Shown in pieces: positions 35,432 through 44,276 of a stretch of DNA of 45,955 bases; positions within the stretch are counted from its first letter, which is position 1; every line of letters begins with the position of its first letter. The DNA is from Candidatus Woesearchaeota archaeon (GTDB lineage: Archaea; Nanobdellota; Nanobdellia; Woesearchaeales; UBA10216). Both the position numbers and the translations under genes were made by a program. The notes below the pieces were generated by a model, which was given only the letters and a program-made list of their open reading frames with translations, was not told the DNA's origin and did not search any database. Where the stretch lies: contig JACPIH010000033.1 of assembly GCA_016188155.1 (NCBI GenBank), forward strand, positions 1-45,955, given 5' to 3'.

Positions 35432-36217
35432 TCACTTCTTCCCCTTTTCTTCCTTCTTTGCAGCAGCTGCACCTGCACCTGGAGCGGCAGGCTTACCCGC
35501 TTCAGCGCCGGGAGCAGCAGCTGTTGTAGCTGGAAGCAGCTCATCAATGATCTTAGTAGGTATGGCAGCCTCAACAAGCTTCGCCTTTATCTCGCCACGA
35601 GCCTTGCCGGCCATCGCGTCAATAATTGCCTTGGCCCTGGCAAGGAACTCTTCCCTTCTCTTTTCAATCTCCTCAGCGAGCTTCTTCCTTTCGGCATCGA
35701 GCTCCTTGAGCTCCTCTGCCGTAAGCTCTGTCTTTTCAGACCTTATCTCATCAGCGAAAGCACCATCGTTAACCATTTTGATGGCTTCAACAGCGGGCTT
35801 TCCCTCAACAAGGATTCCCATGGAATTGCACGTTCCAATAATCTCCTTAATCTTTGACGTGAGCCCCTTGCCGAGAAGCTGCCCTTCCTTCATCTTTGCA
35901 ACCTTGATTATCTGCTCAATCCTTAAATCAGCGACCTTATCCATGAGTGGGTTGCTTGAGCCCTTCTCAATGCCGGCTTCTTTTTTGATGAGAGCGCTTG
36001 CCGGAGGCGTTCCGATGCTCACATTAAACGCCTTTGTGGCTGTATCGACAGAAACCTTGACAGGAACCTGCATTCCCTGAAACAATGCGGTCTTCTTGTT
36101 AATCTCGGAAACAACCTGGCCCACATTGATGCCCAATGGCCCTAAGGCTGGCCCGAGCGGAGGTGCTGCACTGGCTTTTCCTCCTTCAACAAGCGCTTCA
36201 ACGGTCTGAGTTGGCAT
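35432..36217 (-). CDS. rpl11: ribosomal protein L11 with long C-terminal extension
   Basis: EALVEGGKASAAPPLGPALGPLGINVGQVVSEIN, GTPPASALIKKEAG and GTCNSMGILVEG, then ~100 aa of charged/Ala-Pro tail. Confidence 0.95.
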   Translation of the reverse strand: MPTQTVEALVEGGKASAAPPLGPALGPLGINVGQVVSEINKKTALFQGMQVPVKVSVDTATKAFNVSIGTPPASALIKKEAGIEKGSSNPLMDKVADLRIEQIIKVAKMKEGQLLGKGLTSKIKEIIGTCNSMGILVEGKPAVEAIKMVNDGAFADEIRSEKTELTAEELKELDAERKKLAEEIEKRREEFLARAKAIIDAMAGKARGEIKAKLVEAAIPTKIIDELLPATTAAAPGAEAGKPAAPGAGAAAAKKEEKGKK

Positions 36218-36271
36218 AAGAATTCGGAACAGGCAGGGGCTTTAAATAGGTTTCTGTCAGCCAGGCGGTGT

Positions 36272-36925
36272 TCATTCCTCCTGGTGCTTGGCTGCCTCGC
36301 CTTCCTCTGATTCCCTTCTGATTACCTTGACAGCGTCGAGCTTCAGGGTGATGGGTATTGGAACAGCTGACTCCAGAAGCTCAACAACAATCTCTTCCTT
36401 GGTCTTGTCAATCCTTGTGACCTTGGCTTGCGAGTGCTTGAAAGCAGCGCCGCTTATAATCTCGACAATGTCACCCTTCTGGATATTGACCTCGACCTTC
36501 TTTGAAGGCTCAAGCATGTGCTCAATCTCCTCATAAGCGACTTCCTTGTCAAGAAGGCCGCGGGCATACGGAATTCTGAATGCTGCCTGCTCGGCATCCT
36601 GCCTGTTCTTGGCTTCCATAAAGATGTAGCCACGCATCCCGTGGGGATGAATAAGCGAGTAGACCTCAAGCTTTTTTTTCTTGGCGTTTGATGATATGAA
36701 GTCCATCACCTGCTCTTCCCTGTTTGCAGTGGTGCGAAGTGCAAATATTGGGGACCTCTCCTCAGGTGCAGCCTGCACCCCAGCCTTCCCAGTGGATTTC
36801 TCAGAGGCTTTTGGCTCTGCTTCCTTCTTGGGAGCTTCGCCAAACACGTTTTCGGTGTCGTTGAGGTTAAGCTCGAGCTCGTCCTCCTTCCCTTCCTTAT
36901 TAGCCATATCGTTGCCGCCAGCCAT
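36272..36925 (-). CDS. spt5: transcription elongation factor Spt5/NusG
   Basis: IFALRTTANREEQVMDFISS NGN domain and VNIQKGDIVEIISGAAFKHSQAKVTRIDKTKEEIVVELLE KOW. ~50-aa acidic N-terminal extension. Confidence 0.93.
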   Translation of the reverse strand: MAGGNDMANKEGKEDELELNLNDTENVFGEAPKKEAEPKASEKSTGKAGVQAAPEERSPIFALRTTANREEQVMDFISSNAKKKKLEVYSLIHPHGMRGYIFMEAKNRQDAEQAAFRIPYARGLLDKEVAYEEIEHMLEPSKKVEVNIQKGDIVEIISGAAFKHSQAKVTRIDKTKEEIVVELLESAVPIPITLKLDAVKVIRRESEEGEAAKHQEE

Positions 36926-36965
36926 TTTTCAACTTCCCACATTCGTTATTTAATCACTTGTTGAC

Positions 36966-37148
36966 TTATTGCTGAAAAACCAGCCTGTTGACAATGTGCA
37001 ATACAAAGCCGATGATGCCTATGAAGGCAATGCCGATGCCCGAAACCTTGACAACAGTCATAAGCTCTGCTTTCGTTGGCTTCTTAGTTACAGTCAAAAC
37101 CCTCTTGCATTCCCACGCGAAACTTTTAAGCTTTATGAAAATGCCCAT
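36966..37148 (-). CDS. secE: protein translocase subunit SecE/Sec61-gamma
   Basis: FAWECKRVLTVTKKPTKAELMTVVKVSGIGIAFIGIIGFVLHIV. Located between spt5 and the divergent promoter region. Confidence 0.9.
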   Translation of the reverse strand: MGIFIKLKSFAWECKRVLTVTKKPTKAELMTVVKVSGIGIAFIGIIGFVLHIVNRLVFQQ

Positions 37149-37207
37149 AACCATTTTGCTGCCTCTTTAACCCCCTAACTAACCGCCATTTTAACGCCTG
37201 ACTTAAA

Positions 37208-37253
37208 CCCAAATCGGCTTTGCCGATTGGGCCCAGTCGGCTCCCGACTTGGG
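37208..37253. repeat. double-hairpin palindromic element, copy C (intergenic)
   Basis: CCCAAATCGGC-TTT-GCCGATTGGGCCCAGTCGG-CTC-CCGACTTGGG. Confidence 0.88.
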
Positions 37254-37394
37254 AAACATATCTAAAATTCGCCTTAACAACCCAGAATAGCTGCTCGTTT
37301 TTAAAGCTTGCGGTTTTCTATTTTTAATTGATAACAAGATTTAAATATTTGTTCTACTTAAAGTAGTAAAAAATACTACCAAAGGTGGTAAAAG

Positions 37395-37670
37395 ATGCTA
37401 AAGACTGTAAAAATACCTGAAGAGGCGTACAAAGATGCGAAGAGGCTAGGAAAAGTGCTGGAGGAAGAAAAGGCTATTGCCGGGGTTTACAATGTTACAC
37501 TCTCAGCTGCTGTTAGTTTCGCCCTAAACAGAACGCTTGAAGAACTGGAAAAAAGGAGAAGGTTCAGGTCTGCTGCTGGCGGCTGGAAGGATGTTGACAC
37601 TGATAAGATGATAAAAGAAATTTACGAAGGTAGAAAAACCGGCACAAAATGGGACATAAGCTTTGATTAA
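37395..37670 (+). CDS. VapB-like antitoxin
   Basis: MLKTVKIPEEAYKDAKRLGKVLEEEKAIAG...SFALNRTLEELEKRR; followed by a PIN gene. Confidence 0.65.
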   Translation: MLKTVKIPEEAYKDAKRLGKVLEEEKAIAGVYNVTLSAAVSFALNRTLEELEKRRRFRSAAGGWKDVDTDKMIKEIYEGRKTGTKWDISFD

Positions 37671-37682
37671 TGGTGAGTTCAG

Positions 37683-38069
37683 GTGTACATTGTTGATACA
37701 GATGCTTCGATAGAGTATATGAAAGGCAACCCAACTGCCATCAGTTTGCTGAACTCACTTGAAAACCTCCATCTTACAACAATGACGATAGGAGAACTTT
37801 TTTTTGGAGCTTATAATTCTGAAAAGCCCTCCAAATTCCTGCCCGTATTAGGAGATTACATCCAAAGGTTCAGCTATCTTAGCATGCAGCTATGGGACTC
37901 TGTAAAGTTCGGGAAAATAAAGGCGGCATTGAGGAGAAAAGGTGCTATAATAGGAGATCCTGACATAATAAATGCATCAATAGCCTTATCATACGATTTT
38001 ACTCTTATAACAAGAAACGTAAAGCATTATGAGAGAATAAAGGGGCTAAGAATACTAAAATTGCAGTAA
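37683..38069 (+). CDS. vapC: PIN-domain toxin, VapC family
   Basis: MYIVDTDASIEYMKGNPTAI...TMTIGELFFGAYNSEK...GDPDIINASIALSYDFTLITRNVKHYERIKGLRI. Confidence 0.88.
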   Translation: MYIVDTDASIEYMKGNPTAISLLNSLENLHLTTMTIGELFFGAYNSEKPSKFLPVLGDYIQRFSYLSMQLWDSVKFGKIKAALRRKGAIIGDPDIINASIALSYDFTLITRNVKHYERIKGLRILKLQ

Positions 38070-38071
38070 GA

Positions 38072-39144
38072 TTAATCCACGAACTCTATGCCGAGCTCGG
38101 ACTCCATCTCCTTCTTTATCTGTGGGATTTTCCTGTGGCCGAGGATTTGGGCTGACTTGACGCCTGTGACTATCAGCATTGCCCTGACTGTCCTGGCAAG
38201 GTCCTCGTAAATCTGCGCGCCCCAGATGACCTTTGCATTTTCATCAAGCTTCTGGCTCACTGTCTCAACAACCTTCCTTGCCTCTTCCAATGTCATGTCC
38301 GGTCCTCCGGATATGTTTATCAGGGCACCAGAGGCTCCAGAGGTGTCAACATCAAGCAAAGGGTTGTTTATTGCCTTCTCAACCGCCTCAACAGCCCTGT
38401 TCTCCGAATCAGACTCGCCAACGCCAATCAGCGCAACACCGCCGCCGCCCATCACAGTGCGAATGTCGGCAAAGTCAAGGTTAATCAGGCCAGGCTTTGT
38501 GACCAGCTCAGCTATCTCTCATCAGCAACCTTAAATGCAGTCAGCAGCGGGAGGTCTGGAGCCAGTTCAAGGAGCTTGTCGTTCGGAATAACTATCAATG
38601 TGTCACTTATTGATTCGAGCTTTTCCAGGCCGCCAAGGGCGTTGTCATACCTTCGGTTGCCTTCCATCGAGAAGGGCAGGGTAACAACGCCAACGACAAG
38701 CGCGCCAAGCTTCTTGGCAACATCAGCGATAACAGGGGCAGAGCCTGTGCCTGTTCCCCCGCCAAGGCCGCATGTGATAAAAACCATGTCCGCTCCGGTC
38801 AAGGCATCCTTAATGTCATGCTCTGTTTCCCTTGCGGCTTCCTCCCCAATCCTTGGGTCAGAGCCGGCTCCCAAGCCGTGAGTGAGCTCCTTTCCAATCA
38901 GGATCTTCCTGTCGGATGTTGTGTAAAGCAGGTCCTGGGCGTCAGTGTTAACGGCTATCGTTTCAGCGCCAACAACGCCAACCTCAGAAATTCTTGTTAC
39001 TGTGTTGTTACCAGCTCCTCCGCAGCCCACAACCTTTATCGTGGCCCTGTGCTTCGAAAGAAGCTGCTCAAGCTCGGCATCAGCAGTATTGGTCTTGCTC
39101 AATGACCTTACCGTGTCCTTGGTTGAAAGCACAACACTCCCCAT
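38072..39144 (-). pseudogene. ftsZ: ftsZ interrupted at helix H7 (N-part 38512-39144, C-part 38072 to ~38520 in another frame)
   Basis: [45 protein letters not shown] and [13 protein letters not shown]; the other frame continues [36 protein letters not shown]. Confidence 0.88.
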
Positions 39145-39311
39145 AAAAACCCCTCAAAACCCCTTACTCACACGCTCTTTTGAATCAGTTATCAAAAGCA
39201 ACTCATTTTAGCCCTCCTACTACTATTTATATTTTTTCGTTAAACAAAATTTGGCACCGAGAAACTTTGTTTTATGCAGTGACGAAAAATGTTTGAAAAT
39301 TAAATTTTGAT

Positions 39312-39334
39312 TGACCTTTTTTCTAAAAAGGTCA
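39312..39334 (-). repeat. GACCTTTTT hairpin directly 3' of the FKBP gene
   Basis: TGACCTTTTT-TCT-AAAAAGGTCA perfect 10-bp stem, 3 nt past the FKBP stop; minus tail ATCAAAATT. Confidence 0.8.
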
Positions 39335-39336
39335 TG

Positions 39337-40071
39337 CTATGGTTGCTGGGATGATTGCGGCGGCTGCGGCTCTTGCTTTTGCGGCTCCTCTGATTTGGCT
39401 GCCTTAACCACGAAAGAGATGCCTTTAAGCTCTGGTATGGTTGACCTGAGCTTCTCCTCCATGTCCTTCTTCAGCTCTTCAGGAACCTCCTGTGGAAACT
39501 CAATGGAAGCAGAGCCATCGGTTGTTACAGAAACTTTCACGGCATTAGCGCTTATGCCAATCAGCCTCAGCATGGCATTAATCTTTTCAGAAAGGTCGGT
39601 GATTATCCTCTTAACTGTAACTTCGTACTCAATCTCCTTACCGGAGAGTGGATGGTTGAAGTCAACAATGGTCCTTCCACCGGCAACAGTGCGCACTGTG
39701 CCAACTATGCCGTCAATGTTGACCTGCATGCCAGGAAAAGGAGTCATCTGCTGCTGCCTGAACTTAGCTGTCGAAACAAGCTGAATCAGCTTGCCGTTCT
39801 TCTTCCCAAAGGCCTCCTCAGCAGGCAGCTTAATCGTGTAGCTCTTGCCAATTTCCTTGCCAACAAGCTGCTTGTCCAACCCAATCACAAGGTGCCTTTT
39901 GCCAATGCAGACAACCGCAGGGCTGTAAGCCGTGTGTTCGTCAAAAATCCCGCTTTCCTTCGCAACAGCAGCAGAGGTTGTGTCAAAAACCTCCCCGCCA
40001 CCAGCAACCCTGCCAGTGTAGTCCAGCTCAACAAAATCGTTTTCCTTTATCGTTTGTGCTGTTGCTGCCAT
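39337..40071 (-). CDS. FKBP-type (SlyD-like) peptidyl-prolyl isomerase
   Basis: ENDFVELDYTGRVAGGGEVFDTT...GLDKQLVGKEIGKSYTIKLPAEEAFGKK...VDFNHPLSGKEIEYEVTV; Q/P-rich C-terminus. Confidence 0.93.
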   Translation of the reverse strand: MAATAQTIKENDFVELDYTGRVAGGGEVFDTTSAAVAKESGIFDEHTAYSPAVVCIGKRHLVIGLDKQLVGKEIGKSYTIKLPAEEAFGKKNGKLIQLVSTAKFRQQQMTPFPGMQVNIDGIVGTVRTVAGGRTIVDFNHPLSGKEIEYEVTVKRIITDLSEKINAMLRLIGISANAVKVSVTTDGSASIEFPQEVPEELKKDMEEKLRSTIPELKGISFVVKAAKSEEPQKQEPQPPQSSQQP

Positions 40072-40144
40072 GTCAGTAACCATAAAGAATCCGAAAATTT
40101 GGAGGGTTTAAAAAAGTTCTTGTTTTGGGTTCTGTAAAGGTTTT

Positions 40145-40690
40145 CTAGTTCCTGCTCAACTGGGTGCTAATATATTGCTCAAACCGTAGCGGGTTAAATA
40201 CCTCAGGACTCTTTGGCACTAGTTCAAGTTCAATACCAATGGCACCCATACTCTCGACTAGTGGTCTTGCCCTTACTGACATGTAGCCAAACGTTTCGCC
40301 CCTTACTCCAACGTGCCTCAACATGCCTGCAGCTGTGCCGTAAGCCACAGCGACTTGTGCAGCCAACTCGTCGACAGAGCCTTTTTTTACCATGCCCCTC
40401 ACCAAGGCAAAGTCGCCTGCATTCACATTTTGCACAACCACATTCATATGCTTAGGAGCATGCTCAGACAGCACAGGATACCATTTATCCAAGTTTGCCA
40501 GAACTCTCTTACCATCAGTAAAGCTACTTACAACCAAGGCAATATAGCGTTTCAAACCTGGGAGGACCTGCGTAGTGCCATCATCTGACACCATTCTGGC
40601 AAGCTCGCTTCCCAAAAACCCTCTTTCGATAGCCTCGGAGATTTCGGAAAGCGCCCGAAAAGAGCCTTCTTCAAATAGTTCATCCCGCAT
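40145..40690 (-). CDS. hypothetical protein
   Basis: Long ORF with plausible composition; no recognised motif. Confidence 0.5.
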   Translation of the reverse strand: MRDELFEEGSFRALSEISEAIERGFLGSELARMVSDDGTTQVLPGLKRYIALVVSSFTDGKRVLANLDKWYPVLSEHAPKHMNVVVQNVNAGDFALVRGMVKKGSVDELAAQVAVAYGTAAGMLRHVGVRGETFGYMSVRARPLVESMGAIGIELELVPKSPEVFNPLRFEQYISTQLSRN

Positions 40691-40784
40691 TTCGCACACC
40701 TTTTTACTAATTGAGCACTTTTTTGATTTTTTGAATTTCAGATTTAAATAGTTTACACATATACAGAACTTACAAAATACGAAA

Positions 40785-41351
40785 TCAGCATGACTCGCAG
40801 CTTTTCTTCACCGCTTCAACAACCTTTTTCACAACCTCTTCAATAGTTGTTTTAGTGGTGTCAATGACGAGGTCGTACTGCTTCGTGTCGTAAGGATTCA
40901 GCTTGTAATACTTCATGTAGCGCAGCTGCTCTGACCTTTTCCTTTTGCGGATGCCGGCGAGCGTTGAAGCAAAGGTTGTGCTTTCCTTCTCAACCTTCCT
41001 GCCTCCCATCTTTTTTTTGATGTCTGAGAAAATCCTCTTTGCCGCCTCTTTATCGTCCACATCAAGAAAAACCTTGAACGACTTAGGGATAAAGTTGTAG
41101 GCCAGGCGGGAGTCCATAACAAAATCGTCTTCCTCCTTCCCAAGCTTTCTGGTTCTCTCATCCAGCTCGCGGTCGATTGAGCGGTCTTTCTCGGCTATTT
41201 TGCTTATCTCAAGCAGCGACATGCGCCGTTTTGCGGCAATCTCCCTCATGAAATCGCCTGCAGAATGGTGCCTGAAGCCGAGCTTCCTTGCGACCATTTT
41301 GGCTACTGTGCTTTTGCCAGAGCCTGGGGCGCCTGAGATGGTTATTATCAT
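40785..41351 (-). CDS. cmk: archaeal-type cytidylate kinase
   Basis: MIITISGAPGSGKSTVAKMVARKLGFRHHSAGDFMREIA...DRELDERTRKLGKEEDDFVMDSRLAYNFIP. Confidence 0.9.
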   Translation of the reverse strand: MIITISGAPGSGKSTVAKMVARKLGFRHHSAGDFMREIAAKRRMSLLEISKIAEKDRSIDRELDERTRKLGKEEDDFVMDSRLAYNFIPKSFKVFLDVDDKEAAKRIFSDIKKKMGGRKVEKESTTFASTLAGIRKRKRSEQLRYMKYYKLNPYDTKQYDLVIDTTKTTIEEVVKKVVEAVKKSCESC

Positions 41352-41404
41352 GGTACTAATGACAGCTAAAACAGCTTTTTAAAACTATTGCAGAATAAAG
41401 GTAC

Positions 41405-43114
41405 TCAATCCTTTTCCATCAGTATCTCAATGACCTTTGCATATGCCGGCCTTGTGATGAAGACACCAACGGACATGCCTATGATTGTCGTGAGGGCAAA
41501 GCCCCTGAGCATGCCGGCCCCGATGGCGAACAAAGGCAGCATGGCAACTAGCAGCGTGAAGTAAGCGCCGAATATGACTGCGAAAGCCGACTTGAGCTTT
41601 TCCTTCCAGGAAACAATCCTGCGCTGCTCTCCCTTAAGCGCATCATCGGTAATGACTATCTGGTCATTAACCCCGGTTCCGACAGCAGCTATTATGCCTG
41701 CTATGGCCGCGAGGTCAATGGTCCAGCTCAGGAATGGAAGGAGCGAAGCGAATCCCAGCATTATGAATATTTCCAACAGGCTCGTGAACATCATTGGAAC
41801 AGCAATCTGAAGCTTCCTGTAGGCAAAGGCGAGAATGCCAACAACGAAAAGTATGGCAATGAGCCCGACTTTTATGGCGTTGCCAAGGAACTTCTCGCCA
41901 AGTATTGGCGAAATTGAATCTGTTCTTACAATCTCAAGCTTTACAGGCAGGGAACCGGTTACGAGTATTGTCTGCAGGCGCCTCATGCTGCCCTTCTTGC
42001 CTGTTGCGGCATCCAGGGCAAACTTCCTGCTCTGGCCAGATCCCACACCGGTTATCCTTATGGCTGTAACAGCGTTGCCTTTGAGGTCCTTGTCTATCTG
42101 CAGCTCATCAACGAGCTCATCATCAAGGTAAAGCTGCAGCGGCTGGCTAAGGTGCTGGTCAATAACAGCAAGCTTTGCCGTTGCGGCTGCCTGCTTCGCA
42201 GCTGCCTGCTGGCTTAGTGAGATGGTAAAATAGAATGCACAGGACCATTCAGAGGCTGATGACTGTGCGCAGCCGTAGCTTGGGTCAATGCCTGAGCACG
42301 TAGCGCTCCTGCACACATCAGTTATTTCATTTCCTGCAAAGACAGTTTCGTTAGCTATTTTTGCCTCAAACTTGCCCTGCCTTGCAATGAGCTGCCTGAC
42401 ATCTGACTCATCTGCGCCAGCCACTTCCACCATGATGAACTGGTTGTCTGAAAACAGGTCAGAAGCATCCCTCACCGTGACATCGCTCAGGCCGAAAAGG
42501 TTAAGGCGCTTGTTCATGTTGGCAATGACAATAGCCATGTCATCCTTTGACAGGCCCTTTTCAGGCTTAAGAAGCACCCTTGCGCCGCCCTGCAAATCGA
42601 GACCGAGGCGGAGGTTTGTCTTTTGAACATTAGCGACTTTAAGCCCCAGGTCCTCAACGCCAACAATATCCTCTGCTGTCTTATTGACGAGGATTCTCCT
42701 GGTCTCATTTGTTGTTGCGTTAACAACTACGTCCTTTTCCTCAAGCTCGGGAAGGGTCCTTATGATAACCTGAGGCTTGGCCGTAAGCCTGTAAAATGCC
42801 TTGTTAGTTTCAATGCGAATGCTCTGGTTTATTTCAATCCCAGAGACGGAAGCTGCGTAGTCCTCAATTGCCTTTACATTGTTGTCGTCTATGGAAACAA
42901 TAACTTCCTTGGACGTGGATGATGTATCGCTTTCTGCGACCTTTATTCCGGCATCATAGGCAGCGCTGCCCTTTTCAACCCCGCGAATTGCTACGCCCTC
43001 CATCCCAAGAGAAAACGGAATGCCTGTTGACCATACCGCTATCAACACCGCAGCTATTACAATCAAAACCCTGAGGTTTGTGATTATCCTCCTGAACTTG
43101 CTTTTGGTAGACAT
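41405..43114 (-). CDS. secD: protein-export membrane protein SecD
   Basis: LRLGLDLQGGARVLLKPE; C-terminal TM block with AIAGIIAAVGTGVNDQIVITDDALKGEQR. Confidence 0.95.
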   Translation of the reverse strand: MSTKSKFRRIITNLRVLIVIAAVLIAVWSTGIPFSLGMEGVAIRGVEKGSAAYDAGIKVAESDTSSTSKEVIVSIDDNNVKAIEDYAASVSGIEINQSIRIETNKAFYRLTAKPQVIIRTLPELEEKDVVVNATTNETRRILVNKTAEDIVGVEDLGLKVANVQKTNLRLGLDLQGGARVLLKPEKGLSKDDMAIVIANMNKRLNLFGLSDVTVRDASDLFSDNQFIMVEVAGADESDVRQLIARQGKFEAKIANETVFAGNEITDVCRSATCSGIDPSYGCAQSSASEWSCAFYFTISLSQQAAAKQAAATAKLAVIDQHLSQPLQLYLDDELVDELQIDKDLKGNAVTAIRITGVGSGQSRKFALDAATGKKGSMRRLQTILVTGSLPVKLEIVRTDSISPILGEKFLGNAIKVGLIAILFVVGILAFAYRKLQIAVPMMFTSLLEIFIMLGFASLLPFLSWTIDLAAIAGIIAAVGTGVNDQIVITDDALKGEQRRIVSWKEKLKSAFAVIFGAYFTLLVAMLPLFAIGAGMLRGFALTTIIGMSVGVFITRPAYAKVIEILMEKD

Positions 43115-43145
43115 TTTTTTTACACCGCTCAAGCTCCGCCGAGCT

Positions 43146-44213
43146 CTAAGCCATTCCCTTCTTCTCAAGGTACCATCTCAAAAGGCCAGCATTGGTTATC
43201 CACGTGTGGATTATGTCAAAAATCATCCCTGCGCTCAAGATGAACATGATCTGCTTTATGGTTTCTGATTCTGCGAAAAAATATCCGGCTATAACGGCAC
43301 AAAATGCCGTGAGGCTCATCATGATACCTGTCTTGACTGCTGACCTTATCCTGTCAAAAAGCTTAAGCTCGCCGCCTTTCAAAGCCCGGACAGTCAGCAG
43401 GATGTCAGTGTCAACAGAGTAACCAATCAGCATGAGGAAAGCGGCAAGGCCGGCAGCCGAGACGTGTATACCGCTGAATGTCACAACAGCCAGCGTGCAT
43501 ACTATGTCAACAAATGCGGTCCACACAACGAACACTCCTGGGAGCCACAGCCACTTTCCGGCAATAATCCTGAAGTATATGAAAACGGCTATTGCCATGA
43601 AAACGAAAGCCAGTAGCATCCCGATTATCATCTGCCTGAAGAAGCTCTGGCCAAATGTCGCGCCCACCCTCTGAACAGTTAACTCGCCCTTGTTCACGTC
43701 CAGCCTGCTGCTGAGGAGATTAAGCATGGCATCTATGTCTGATTCTGACTCGATATTTGCCTCAACCACAATGCCAACGCTCTTGCCAATTTGGGTGAGC
43801 TTCCTGACGCCCACGTCAGAGCCAGGAAAGCGCTGTGAAAGCTCATTCTCGAGGGCAACATCCTCGCTGAAATCGGTAGCTGCTGAAACGCTTATGCCCC
43901 CGCTGAGGGAGATGTCCTTCTTGAAAAAGCTGCCCGTTGATGAGTAAGACTGCAATAGTATAACCGCAGCTACAATTATCACAGCTGCCGGGATAACCAA
44001 GAGCTTCTTGTATTGCTTGTCGTAGATGCTGATTACCGATTCTTTTAATGACGCAATAGATGCAGACTTAGATGCGGACTTTTCGCTTCCGCCGCCCTTC
44101 TTTTGCGGCTGCTGGTGATGCTGCTGTGCCTGCTGACGATGTTCCTGTTCGCTGTTGCTGCTGCTAATTGCAGAACTTTGCCCAGAACTGTGCTGATTTT
44201 GCTCTTCTGCCAT
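43146..44213 (-). CDS. secF: protein-export membrane protein SecF
   Basis: FFKKDISLSGGISVSA; LAAFLMLIGYSVDTDILLTVRALKG. Adjacent to secD. Confidence 0.94.
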   Translation of the reverse strand: MAEEQNQHSSGQSSAISSSNSEQEHRQQAQQHHQQPQKKGGGSEKSASKSASIASLKESVISIYDKQYKKLLVIPAAVIIVAAVILLQSYSSTGSFFKKDISLSGGISVSAATDFSEDVALENELSQRFPGSDVGVRKLTQIGKSVGIVVEANIESESDIDAMLNLLSSRLDVNKGELTVQRVGATFGQSFFRQMIIGMLLAFVFMAIAVFIYFRIIAGKWLWLPGVFVVWTAFVDIVCTLAVVTFSGIHVSAAGLAAFLMLIGYSVDTDILLTVRALKGGELKLFDRIRSAVKTGIMMSLTAFCAVIAGYFFAESETIKQIMFILSAGMIFDIIHTWITNAGLLRWYLEKKGMA

Positions 44214-44276
44214 CACAAGCCAGAACTTTTGGAAGCTTAATAAATGTTGCGGAAACAAATCAGGCTTTGAACGAGC

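Noticed and set aside
38512-38530. Programmed ribosomal frameshift in ftsZ
   Set aside because: A frameshift alone would not restore the ~8 missing H7 codons, and no slippery sequence is evident; deletion or assembly error fits better.
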